Shown piece after piece: positions 38,374 to 47,418 of a DNA stretch of 64,000 bases. Each line of letters opens with the position of its first letter. The stretch's first letter is position 1. This stretch comes from Debaryomyces hansenii CBS767 (taxonomy: Eukaryota > Ascomycota > Pichiomycetes > Serinales > Debaryomycetaceae): contig NC_006043.2 of the NCBI RefSeq assembly GCF_000006445.2, forward strand, positions 930,001 to 994,000. The letters run 5' to 3'. The translations under genes and the position numbers were made by a program. The notes beneath the pieces were generated by a model, which made no database searches, was not told the origin of the DNA, and was given only the letters and a program-made list of their open reading frames with translations.

Positions 38374-39301
38374 ATTGGTAAATAATAAAGCGATTGTAAT
38401 ATTACTTTAATAATAATCGTAATTCAATAGACCCGGATCTAGACAGATTTGGCCCTCTTTATATACAAAAGTATGTTGCAAACAATAATTATGTATTTCG
38501 GTTGAGATCATAGTAATCTCTAAATTTAGAATTATTATTAACAATATAGTCTAAATATAGCTTTGCATATATCTTATTAACATCTGTAGACGTTCCCTCG
38601 ATACAATCGTATATGATAGAACCCTTATTTACAATATTATCTAATCAAATAGACCTACGGTGACAATAGTTTTACCTATCGCATATTTACGGAGAGTAAC
38701 AATATCTGTCAACGAATGTAAGGGGTTTACTATGCCCATATGTTCCTTCGGTTTATGTTTATGAGTATGAGTATATGAGTACATTATCTATTATTTTAGC
38801 GTGTATTTGTTCAGCGTGTGCTACTACTCCACGTTCCATTATCTATTATTAGTGTAGATCTCCTATTAGGCGTATAAAGATATCAGGAACGGGGTACTTA
38901 GTTTTTTTTGCTTATAGATGTATTTAGGAGCAGCATTGTCGGCTTTACGTATCATCAGGCCAAAGCCGCTTTGGCGTTATTCGTAACCTATGAAAGTCAT
39001 TTATTTTCAGGGTCCAATGCAGGTATCTATTATTAGAAATTAATTTGTCGTGATACGCATACTATTAAACATGGGGTCAATACTTTAAATCGGTCGTTCT
39101 TTGACAATTAAAACATACATCGTACAGCAACACCCGATCGCTTATGGGTATTTTCAAATAGCATGATGTAGCTGTGACGGTGGCAGTGTTTGTAGAAGAA
39201 GCTATATTAGGTTTTGCATTTTTTGCATCTACATTAAGAAGTTACAACGTACCTGCATGTATAGAAACAGCTATAGAAACATAAACTAGATACGATAATT
39301 A
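38374..39301. other. Intergenic 928 bp; GPI-gene promoter and small palindrome
   Basis: No gene is supported. On the minus strand a TATATAAAG box near 38457 precedes the GPI-protein gene. A perfect 17-bp palindrome, GCCAAAGC-C-GCTTTGGC, lies at 38959-38975. A GAGTAT-rich simple stretch (ATGAGTATGAGTATATGAG) is near 38760. Confidence 0.5.
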
Positions 39302-41260
39302 TTAATCCCTTTCGGATTGTTTGTATTGGATAAATCTGCCCAAGGTGGCCCATGTCTCTTCGGCTCTTATTTTCAAATGAGGATATCTATTTTTATCAAT
39401 CTTTTTGTACATCAGCTTAATAGATGGCTCTAATGCCTGCAATTTCTCGTGGTAGTTGTTTTTGACGTAAATTTCGTAGTCATATGAGTACGACATATCT
39501 CCGAAGATCTGGTAAATCAAGTTCAAGCATTCGATTGGAATTTCATTGGCCTTTGGTTCATCAGTTTGATTAGTAGCAAATAATTCAGTGCTCGATAACA
39601 AGAATTGAGAAATGTGACTGGTGACTTCAGTATTATCTATGACAGGTGCCAAACTACCTAAGAAACCCACTGCGCACAAGAAAAATTCTAAGCTTGTCGC
39701 ATTGTCTTCAGTAGGATTGTGCTTGGTTAAATCATCGCAACGGGAGATTAAGCTTTCTATCATAGAATAATTTACCTTGGATTTGATTTCGCCTCCTAAG
39801 GTTTTTGTTATTCCCCAGCATATGCTTAAGCAATCTTTCTGTATCAATAAGTTATCTTTATTGGATGATATATTAACAATTAAATCCCATAACTGTAATG
39901 CGTCACTGTACCATTCGACTGGTATATTCTCACTCGACAAGAATAACCAGCACATGTTGTTCAAACAAACAATTATTTTGTCTAGTAATTCTAATGCTTC
40001 TTTGTTTTGCATTTCGAATTTTAATAATTCGATCAAAGACGGATAAGCCAACTGTAATATAACTTGAACCAAATCTGTCGATAATGTAACCGGATCTTGT
40101 GGGTTCGCTTCATTGAATGCAATATATTCCCAGATTGATGTAATTAAATCGATTGCGATTTCTAATGTTTGAACATCTACCTTGGCTTGAGCAGTTTCTG
40201 GAGTATCTCCGCCAATCTGTTGGTCGATATCTTTTATTTCTTCAGGTGCTTTCTTCTGAATAGGCTCTTTCGCATTATCGATAACCGAAAGATTCTTCTT
40301 CAAATTGTCCAAGTTAATTGTGGTAATACATGAAATCAAGTTATTCAATATTTCTGTGCTAGCCGCGTCCTTGTTATCAGCCTGATTCAATGCTTCATAT
40401 AAATGAAATTTAATCCCTTCAATGTATACTTTACCTAATGTATTCTTAGATTGGGCTGGTGATGCCAAGTATTCAATTAGTCTATGTAAATCGAATTGGG
40501 AGTTTTCATGTAAGTTTTGAACAAACTCGGTAGATTCTGAGGCAAATTCGTAAATAAAATCTAATAATGAATTGAATAACTTAACCGTCGTCTTCATGGT
40601 TGGGATATTCCAGTTGATGAGGTCAACAACTAACTTTAAAACTGGATCTATCTTTTGAAAAACATTATCGTATAAATCTTCCGAACCACTTGCCATAACT
40701 ACAATAAGGGATAAAATATTTTCAGTAAAGTCAAATAACAATTGCTCTTTTGACTTATCACTTGTTTTCTTTCCTTGTGCTTTCTTTTCATCATCTTCTG
40801 TAGCTGCCAACGGTAAAGATTTTGATTCTTCCAAAAATTTAAAAGACGTTTCAATCTTTTTTAAAGCTGCCTCAATTGCTGTCCATATGTTGGATCTCCA
40901 GTAAAACTTAGTAACTTCATATCCCTCTTCAATTCCTATGTTTCTTAATAAACCAAACGACTCAACTACAATTTCGTCATTAGAATCATTTAAACATTGC
41001 TCCATTATAATCAGAACTAACTTTTCTTTCAATAATAATTTCCTCATTCTTTCATCTTCACACAAAACTGTAATTGCACCCAATGCCATTGTTTTATCAT
41101 TTGGAACTGAAGATTTTAGGTTGTTGATTAATGGTAAAATCTTTGAATTACGAGTGTTTTCATCCTTAATTTCTTGTTTATCAAAATTTTTCTTGCTATT
41201 ATTCGCAATAGGATTCACTCTTGCTTTTTGGTTCTTTCTTCCTCTCTTTAGTTTACCCAT
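39302..41260 (-). CDS. SYO1: Symportin Syo1, co-import chaperone of uL18/uL5
   Basis: The 652-residue protein begins MGKLKRGRKNQKARVNP, a basic N-terminal signal recognised by Kap104, as in Syo1. It continues as helical ARM/HEAT-type repeats ('LKSSVPNDKTMALGAITVLCEDERMRKLLLKEKLVLII', 'IVVESFGLLRNIGIEEGYEV') interrupted by a charged insert near 150-170. It ends 'RAEETWATLGRFIQYKQSERD'. Syo1 binds ribosomal proteins uL18 and uL5 together and carries them into the nucleus for 5S RNP assembly. Position next to UBC9 and RPS29 matches YDL063C in S. cerevisiae. Confidence 0.93.
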   Translation of the reverse strand: MGKLKRGRKNQKARVNPIANNSKKNFDKQEIKDENTRNSKILPLINNLKSSVPNDKTMALGAITVLCEDERMRKLLLKEKLVLIIMEQCLNDSNDEIVVESFGLLRNIGIEEGYEVTKFYWRSNIWTAIEAALKKIETSFKFLEESKSLPLAATEDDEKKAQGKKTSDKSKEQLLFDFTENILSLIVVMASGSEDLYDNVFQKIDPVLKLVVDLINWNIPTMKTTVKLFNSLLDFIYEFASESTEFVQNLHENSQFDLHRLIEYLASPAQSKNTLGKVYIEGIKFHLYEALNQADNKDAASTEILNNLISCITTINLDNLKKNLSVIDNAKEPIQKKAPEEIKDIDQQIGGDTPETAQAKVDVQTLEIAIDLITSIWEYIAFNEANPQDPVTLSTDLVQVILQLAYPSLIELLKFEMQNKEALELLDKIIVCLNNMCWLFLSSENIPVEWYSDALQLWDLIVNISSNKDNLLIQKDCLSICWGITKTLGGEIKSKVNYSMIESLISRCDDLTKHNPTEDNATSLEFFLCAVGFLGSLAPVIDNTEVTSHISQFLLSSTELFATNQTDEPKANEIPIECLNLIYQIFGDMSYSYDYEIYVKNNYHEKLQALEPSIKLMYKKIDKNRYPHLKIRAEETWATLGRFIQYKQSERD

Positions 41261-41471
41261 CTTGTATACACTGTTGTAAACGTAGCAGTTGTAGAGTTTG
41301 GAATACTGAGTTTAAAAAAAATATTGTGATGAGCAGTCTACCATTATTCACGTGATTCTGATTGATTCAGCTACGGGTTATAGTATGATCGAATAAAAGC
41401 TTGAATTACCTATCTACTTATATGAATGACCTTTATCATTCATTGAGTATCCACGCTAGATACCCCTTTAT

Positions 41472-41814
41472 CTATTTACTGCTATCTATAGTTTCTTGCT
41501 TCTCTTTATTGAACTCCTTAATTAATTCTTCTTTTCCGATTGATGGGTTATTAGGATGTAAGGTTGTTTTAACCTTTTCTTTCAAGTCGCTCCATGATTT
41601 AGGCTGATCTGATGTATCACGAATGTAAACATCATCTCTTAAATTGCCATCTTGTTGTAAACGCTCGCTATGGATCTGTTAGTAAAAGCACTTCTAAACA
41701 GCTGATTTTAAGATTTACTTACATTATTAAAGGTTGCCAAAACTTCACACCGGTATACCAACTCAACCCAGCCACTAAGCAGATTGTAATAGCTTTACCA
41801 CCTGCACTTGACAT
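41472..41814 (-). CDS. Spliced small membrane protein, probably mitochondrial (95 aa, two exons)
   Basis: Exon 1 is 41723-41814 (complement) and exon 2 is 41472-41667 (complement). The 55-bp intron between them has GTAAGT donor, TACTAAC branch site and CATAG acceptor. Exon 1 has 92 nt and exon 2 has 196, so joining keeps a 95-codon frame ending in TAG at 41474-41472. The product has a short N-terminus, one hydrophobic segment (AITICLVAGLSWYTGV, residues 8-23), then a charged soluble domain with 'ERLQQDGNLRDD' and 'TLHPNNPSIGKEELIKEFNKEK'. Single-span layout suggests a mitochondrial inner-membrane protein such as Mic12/Aim5 or a Pet117-like assembly factor. I cannot choose between these. Confidence 0.7.
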
Positions 41815-42812
41815 CGCTCTTATATACTGCTTCTTCTTAATGGTGTAGAATGTACTATTATTCTAAATTTCGAGTCGCAATAGTGTCTGATTCCATATAC
41901 ACACCTCACCATGGACCATAGTATAATCATATACTAATTATCCAAAAACAACTAATAATCTTGTGAGTTGAACGTAAGTCAGTATATATTGTGCTCTGGG
42001 TTCCATGCCCTTATGTTGAGCTTTATATTGTAAAAATGTGATAATTTTGAGTTTAGTTGTTTTGTAGATTTTTAGCTATTTTGTAAGATTTTTGTAAATC
42101 CTACAAGATTGTGGAACATAATTAAATTATATTCGAATAACAAAAGAGAACAACCTAACACTGATAGCATTCTCTATACAACCCTAATATCTTTGATTTC
42201 GAATTAAAATTGGAAGCTATACAATTAGAATACCTGGAAGAATTTATCTCTTGTTTCACTAATAAACTTGACCAAGAAAATTAATAACGGGTTCAACCAA
42301 GAAACAAAATGGATAACGAGCTTAGGCTGAAGAAAATATATACAGATACAAGGTTATAAGTCACATTATAAATGTGTTAAAGGTCAAATAATCTCGCTTT
42401 AATAGTAACATATATTTTCAGCGAATGACACAGAAAGATTGTATTGAACAATGTTTACAATATTTATGGAATAATCAATTTTGCCTTGCTTTAGGCCAAG
42501 CGAATATACTATTACCATTATAAGTCATAAAATCACACTGTGATTCATGTCTAGCCCAACTCAATGTAAATACTCCGTTTTGTATAGGTTTTGAAGAATA
42601 CTCAGATTAAAAGTTATTCTGATATTAGAGTTCACGCAGATAGTCCAATAAAAACATTGAATGTTATTGATCCATCAGTTAAATATTCATTGCAATTTAA
42701 AGACATATAGGAGTTTTGTTTGATTTCAAACAACTGTTATTTCTTCTAAAGCATTAAATTTAGATTAATTCTTTGATTCTGCATTAACTTTTAATTTTTT
42801 TATTTTTCTTCT
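41815..42812. other. AT-rich 1.0 kb intergenic stretch
   Basis: No gene can be supported. Composition is very AT-rich and contains runs such as TTTTGTAGATTTTTAGCTATTTTG near 42060 with imperfect internal repeats. A stop-free run of 39 codons at 42168-42284 has no start and is not called. This desert leads into the orphan ORF below. Confidence 0.5.
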
Positions 42813-43169
42813 TTAATTTATTGTACATGTTTCTTCATTGTGTTCAAGCATATGATCATCTATCATAGTATCAATATCTAAATGTTCAATGCTTATATTT
42901 TGTAATAGTGAAACTAAGTATTCATTTTCTAATATAGTATGATCATTAAAGTCTCTGTTTCTGTTTTGTATTCTACATTCATTGTTTTTTGTTATAATAC
43001 CATAATCTTCCACATATTCTTTCTTATTTTGAGTACGCATATCTTTTTTTATGTTTTCTATCTTGTCTACTAATACGTATTCTATTCCATTATTTAAAAA
43101 GTCATTTTCTTCTTTATCAGCACCGATTATTTTCTGATTTTGATTAAAAATATATATTAATATAGACAT
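42813..43169 (-). CDS. Orphan AT-rich ORF, possible linear-plasmid-derived insertion
   Basis: The 118-codon ORF is extremely AT-rich, uses ATA and AAT heavily, and encodes a hydrophilic Asn/Asp/Glu/Lys-rich protein beginning MSILIYIFNQNQKIIG. I recognise no family. Nineteen bases upstream of its ATG, on the same strand, is ATATGA (complement of 43189-43194), which fits the ATNTGA upstream conserved sequence of cytoplasmic linear killer-type plasmid genes. Composition unlike its neighbours and an isolated position suggest a nuclear copy of plasmid DNA. A chance ORF in AT-rich DNA remains quite possible. Confidence 0.45.
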   Translation of the reverse strand: MSILIYIFNQNQKIIGADKEENDFLNNGIEYVLVDKIENIKKDMRTQNKKEYVEDYGIITKNNECRIQNRNRDFNDHTILENEYLVSLLQNISIEHLDIDTMIDDHMLEHNEETCTIN

Positions 43170-43961
43170 TTATATTTATTTTTAAACTTCATATACTTCA
43201 GTATATAAAGAACAGTCTGTATCTATATGCATAAAAACTAATCATACAAAATAGCTGCGAAAACAGGATTCCCTAAGTACACCTTAATCCGGGTAATACC
43301 AAAAGCAGTTCATCTATAAAAGAAGGAAATTCTTGCAAAATTTATGGGTTTTAATTCTTTTCTTTAATCAAAAAGCTTATTAAAGCAAGGGAAAATTTGC
43401 CACGGCGAGATAATGTATATTGTCAAGTTATACTCGTTGCCATTTATTTATATAAATTTCATTTCCCGAGATAAGAATCATCCCTATAGGAAGTTTGGAA
43501 TCCGTTGGGTCTTTTAAGTGAGGCGATGGATTCTGAATGTCGAAAAATGGGATACATAATTCGGTAGTTCATGTAGTTATAGTCGTAGTAAGAATGTAAT
43601 AAACCATATTCACTTGTGTAAGTTCAATAGTGCAATGTTCGATATAAGTGAGCCAAATAGAAGCGTCGGAGAGACCAAGATTATGTCTTTTGTCTACTTA
43701 ACAAGCTAGTACCTGTCACCCTTCACCACGAGGAATAACATCGAGTACCCTTTACAATGTGTTACAAAATAGTACCTGGTATTCTTTACAATGTGAGCTA
43801 CAGAAATGAGTATAAAGCAGTTATAATATATATTAAGCCTGATCGGCCTATTGTAAGCAACCCATCAAATTAATTATACATAGAAAATAACATTTAGAAT
43901 TTCAACAAAATCAAAAATTTAATCATATAAGCCTGAATGCAGATTCCCTCAATAATGTAAC
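43170..43961. other. Intergenic 792 bp with a short diverged repeat
   Basis: No ORF or RNA gene is supported. At 43744-43800 an imperfect direct repeat appears: AGTACCCTTTACAATGTG, then AGTACCTGGTATTCTTTACAATGTG. The rest is AT-rich, and the right edge is the RPS29 3' region. Confidence 0.5.
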
Positions 43962-44132
43962 TTAACGGAATTTGTTGAAACCAATGTCAGAGGCTCTTTC
44001 TCTGAAACATTGACGACAGATGTTTAAATCGTATTTTCTAATTAAACCGGAGTGGGAGGAACAGACACGACATTGTCTTGAACCTTTACCAAAGTTTCTT
44101 GGGTGGGAAAACCAAACAGATTCGTGAGCCAT
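43962..44132 (-). CDS. RPS29: 40S ribosomal protein uS14 (Rps29)
   Basis: The 56-codon gene encodes [17 protein letters not shown] and continues with [22 protein letters not shown], ending FNKFR. The four cysteines (CxxC and CxxC) bind zinc, as in all eukaryotic uS14. Length is the usual 56. It sits in the 40S head near the mRNA channel. It lies between SYO1 and TSR1, as RPS29B does in S. cerevisiae. A branch site TACTAAC and acceptor TTTTAG lie only 4-20 bp upstream of the ATG, suggesting that the 5' leader is spliced (see the separate entry). Confidence 0.97.
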   Translation of the reverse strand: MAHESVWFSHPRNFGKGSRQCRVCSSHSGLIRKYDLNICRQCFRERASDIGFNKFR

Positions 44133-44889
44133 TATGCTAAAATTAGTTAGTATTTTGTTCGTATCGTCATGTTATCCACGAGAGTATCGTTCAATCTACG
44201 TCTTGAATTTTCTAATGCATTTCCATCCAAACTGACACCATCCCCTATTCATACATGTCGGGCCAACCGTATTATCTGCCTTTCTGCATCTTTATCCGTC
44301 ATTGTGTTGTTCTACTGATTCCCTTAGCTAACACCCAAACAATCAGATTGCCGTATCAACATCAGATCTTCAATATTACGTATCCTCAACACAATACATC
44401 TATTCCACAGTGATAAATCATTTTCCTGGCCTATTTTTCAACCCTGGGCAAAATTTTTCAAAAATTTTAATCTCCATGTCAAAATCTACAATCTTTGACT
44501 GGTCCTCAATTCAATCTTCGACATTATTAAACAAACTACTCTCATTCATTATTCCATGGTGTATTTGTACATACTATTTTGTAATATAGACTTTTTGGAT
44601 ATGTATTATTTCCTTCTAATTACTTAGTAGTTAAATTTTATCAGTATCAACACTCTGAGTGAGTGACATTCGGACCATATTGCGCGTTGAGAAAGCACGA
44701 CTGAAAAATTTTCTTAATATTACACAAAACAATTAACAGTCACTTTTACCACGAGCTCATTAGGTTATAGACCTAAGCGATATCATATGATACTATGTTC
44801 CATCAAAAAAGATAATTTTGAAGGGCATCGCTTCATCTAAGCTAGAGATCAGGGTACAGATACGGTAATTGACGAGACTAATAGAAGAT
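44133..44889. promoter_or_regulatory. Divergent RPS29/TSR1 promoter with RRPE boxes
   Basis: This 757-bp region drives both genes. TGAAAAATTTT, the ribosome-biogenesis RRPE motif, occurs at 44702-44712 (plus strand, about 180 bp before the TSR1 ATG) and at 44450-44460 (minus strand). The left part probably holds a 5'UTR intron of RPS29. Confidence 0.55.
44137..44574 (-). other. Candidate 5'UTR intron of RPS29
   Basis: On the minus strand an acceptor TTTTAG (ending at 44137) lies four bases before the ATG, with a perfect TACTAAC branch site at 44146-44152. The best upstream donor is GTATGT at 44574-44569, giving a 438-nt intron. All three signals match the spliced genes elsewhere in this window, but the donor choice is inferred. 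Confidence 0.5.
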
Positions 44890-47229
44890 ATGGCTAAAGG
44901 AGGTCATTCGCATAGGTCCACATTGAAAAATGATCATAAGCCTTTCAAATCAAAGCATGCCAGTAAGGGACAGTTGAAAAACCAGTACAAAGGGAAGGTT
45001 GAAAAAACCGGTGCAGGTAATGGCAAGGCCAATAAGGTGATGTCGAAGACCGAAAGAAAGAATGCAGCTAGACAAATGAAGGAGAATAAGATCCATGAAA
45101 CGAAGGTTATACGGAAGTTGTTCGATGGGTCGCAGGGAGCAGAAAAGATTGTTACTGTGATTTCGTTGACCAAGGACATTTCAACGCAGGACATAGTGTC
45201 GAGATTGGTCAACAATGTAAAGGAAGAGAGCGACGAGGAGTTCGTGGTTGGATTACCATCCGTTTCTTCAGCTAAGATCAACAGATTCAAGACCAACTTG
45301 AAGTTCATCGTGCCGGATCAGAACAATTTGCTCAGCATATTGGATGCAGCCAAGATATCTGATTACGTTGTTTTTGGTATTTCTGCCAACGAGGAAGTAG
45401 ATAAGGAGTACGGAGAACAGATTTTGAGAGCGCTTATCGCACAAGGTATTGCCTCCGTGATAGGTGTTTTGCCTAACGTAGTTTCTGCGTATCCAAAGAA
45501 GAATTTGCAATTGGATATCAGAAGGTCGTTATTTTCATTTTTCACCCATTTCTTCCCAAATGAAGAAAAGTTATATGCATTGGAATACGACACAGAGTGT
45601 TTGAACTGTATTCGTACAATTTGCCAGAGGTTTCCTAAATCTGTCACTTGGAGAGATTCGAGACCGTATTTGTTGGCTGATAAGACATCATGGATGGCTT
45701 CTGAGAATGATGCGTCAATGGGCCACATAGTAGTTGAAGGGACGGTTCGTGGTGTTGGTTTCAATGCCAATAGATTAGTGCACATTCCTGGTTTTGGTGA
45801 TTTCCAAGTTGACCGTATAGAGAAATTGTTCAAATCTCGTGTCAACAAAAAGAGCGAGATGGACATTGATACCGAAGAGAATGATGTATTCCTTCCAAAC
45901 GAAAACAGGGAAACTTTAGAAGAGTTAAACCCAGAAGAAATTGATATGGAAGGCGAAGAATGGGATGACGAAGACGAGTTTGGTGTTAGAATGGAGGGAA
46001 AGCATTACTTTGAAGACGGAAAAGATGGTGGATATTCTAGTAGATCCAAGTTACCAAGGGGTACTTCGGAATATCAAGGTAGATGGTTGTTAGACGATGT
46101 ATTAGAGAATGCCTCTGATTTAGAGAGTGAGGATGAGGACATCGATGTTGATATCGAACAAAATAACGACGATGAAATGCAAATGGAAGACGCTCAATCA
46201 GAATATGCTCCTACAGAGGCTGGTGATAATCAATCAGAGATGTTTGTAGACTTACCGCCAGAAGAAGAAGAAAGACAGTTACATGAATTTAGGGAGTCTG
46301 TAAAGGAAGATCTTGAGTTCCCTGATGAACTTGAATTAGATCCATCGGAATCAGCCAAAGAAAGGTTAGCTTCATATAGAGGTATCAAGTCATTAGGTAA
46401 CTGTGACTGGGATTATGATGAAGAAGATGTTGAAGCCCCAAGCATATGGAAGAGATTATTAAGAATTTCCAACTTCAAGGCTACAAGAAATAAGGTTTGC
46501 AAGGATGTAATAAAGGATGTTCAACTTAATATCGGTAATAAGGCCAGAATATTTATTAAAGCACCATCTTATGTTATGGAAAAAGTTAATTGTGAACAGC
46601 AACCGTTTGTTGTTTATGGATTATTGGAACATGAACATAAGTTAGCAGTGGTTAATTTCTCATTCGAATCATGGGAAGACTATGATGAACCAATTCCAAA
46701 CAAGGACACTTTGATTGTTCAATACGGTCCAAGAAGACAAGTCATTCAGCCATTGTTCAATCAAGGATCTAATAATGCTAACAACGTTCACAAATCTGAA
46801 AACTATGCTCATCAAGGTAAGCTTTCTATTGCTACATGTGTCGCACCAGTATTATTTAGCAATGCGCCAGTAATCTTTTTCAGACAAGCAACTGATGGCT
46901 CTCTTCAATTAGTTGGCCAAGGAACTTTCCTTAATTGCGACCATACAAGAATTGTTGCTGAAAGAGCAGTTCTTACGGGTCATCCTGTCAAGATCCATAA
47001 AAGAGTTGTTACTATTCGTTACATGTTTTTCAACCCTGAAGATATTAACTGGTTCAAAGCTATTCCATTATTTACAAAGACGGGTAGAAGTGGTTTTATT
47101 AAAGAAAGTTTAGGTACTCATGGTTACTTTAAGGCTACATTTGACGGTAAATTGGATGCGCTGGATACCATTGCTATGAGCATGTATAAAAGAGTCTGGC
47201 CTGAGATTTCTACTGGATGGACTGATTAA
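44890..47229 (+). CDS. TSR1: Ribosome biogenesis factor Tsr1 (GTPase-like, pre-40S)
   Basis: Counting from the ATG at 44890 the protein has 779 residues. It opens MAKGGHSHRSTLKNDHKPFKSKHASKG, the conserved Tsr1/Bms1-family N-terminus. The first upstream in-frame codon that could extend it is a TTG, so it is rejected. A degenerate GTPase domain lacks the key P-loop lysines, as in Tsr1. A large acidic middle (about 330-480) is followed by the conserved 'FFRQATDGSLQLVGQGTFLN', 'VTIRYMFFNPEDINWFKAIPL' and 'YKRVWPE' end. Tsr1 occupies the translational GTPase site on pre-40S subunits until late cytoplasmic maturation, alongside Rio2 from this same window. Confidence 0.96.
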   Translation: MAKGGHSHRSTLKNDHKPFKSKHASKGQLKNQYKGKVEKTGAGNGKANKVMSKTERKNAARQMKENKIHETKVIRKLFDGSQGAEKIVTVISLTKDISTQDIVSRLVNNVKEESDEEFVVGLPSVSSAKINRFKTNLKFIVPDQNNLLSILDAAKISDYVVFGISANEEVDKEYGEQILRALIAQGIASVIGVLPNVVSAYPKKNLQLDIRRSLFSFFTHFFPNEEKLYALEYDTECLNCIRTICQRFPKSVTWRDSRPYLLADKTSWMASENDASMGHIVVEGTVRGVGFNANRLVHIPGFGDFQVDRIEKLFKSRVNKKSEMDIDTEENDVFLPNENRETLEELNPEEIDMEGEEWDDEDEFGVRMEGKHYFEDGKDGGYSSRSKLPRGTSEYQGRWLLDDVLENASDLESEDEDIDVDIEQNNDDEMQMEDAQSEYAPTEAGDNQSEMFVDLPPEEEERQLHEFRESVKEDLEFPDELELDPSESAKERLASYRGIKSLGNCDWDYDEEDVEAPSIWKRLLRISNFKATRNKVCKDVIKDVQLNIGNKARIFIKAPSYVMEKVNCEQQPFVVYGLLEHEHKLAVVNFSFESWEDYDEPIPNKDTLIVQYGPRRQVIQPLFNQGSNNANNVHKSENYAHQGKLSIATCVAPVLFSNAPVIFFRQATDGSLQLVGQGTFLNCDHTRIVAERAVLTGHPVKIHKRVVTIRYMFFNPEDINWFKAIPLFTKTGRSGFIKESLGTHGYFKATFDGKLDALDTIAMSMYKRVWPEISTGWTD

Positions 47230-47418
47230 ATATTTGTAGATTTAATTAAATCTTATAAATAGCTGTATAATACTAATAAAATGTTCTATAGTAATAAATT
47301 AGTAATGAGTAATTATGAGGAATTTCTTTCGTGCGACTATAAGTAGCGAGCTTATCTGTATTTCTTAGCATTTTTTATTAGACAAGAATTATTAGAGCTT
47401 ATTTAAATTATTTAAATT

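Noticed and set aside
37985..38410. 141-codon plus-strand ORF with Val/Gly/Ser repeats
   Set aside because: Mirror of the GPI-protein repeat array; the minus-strand frame has signal peptide and GPI tail.
42168..42284. Stop-free run of 39 codons in the AT-rich desert
   Set aside because: No ATG, no recognisable motif; length not unusual enough to call a relic.
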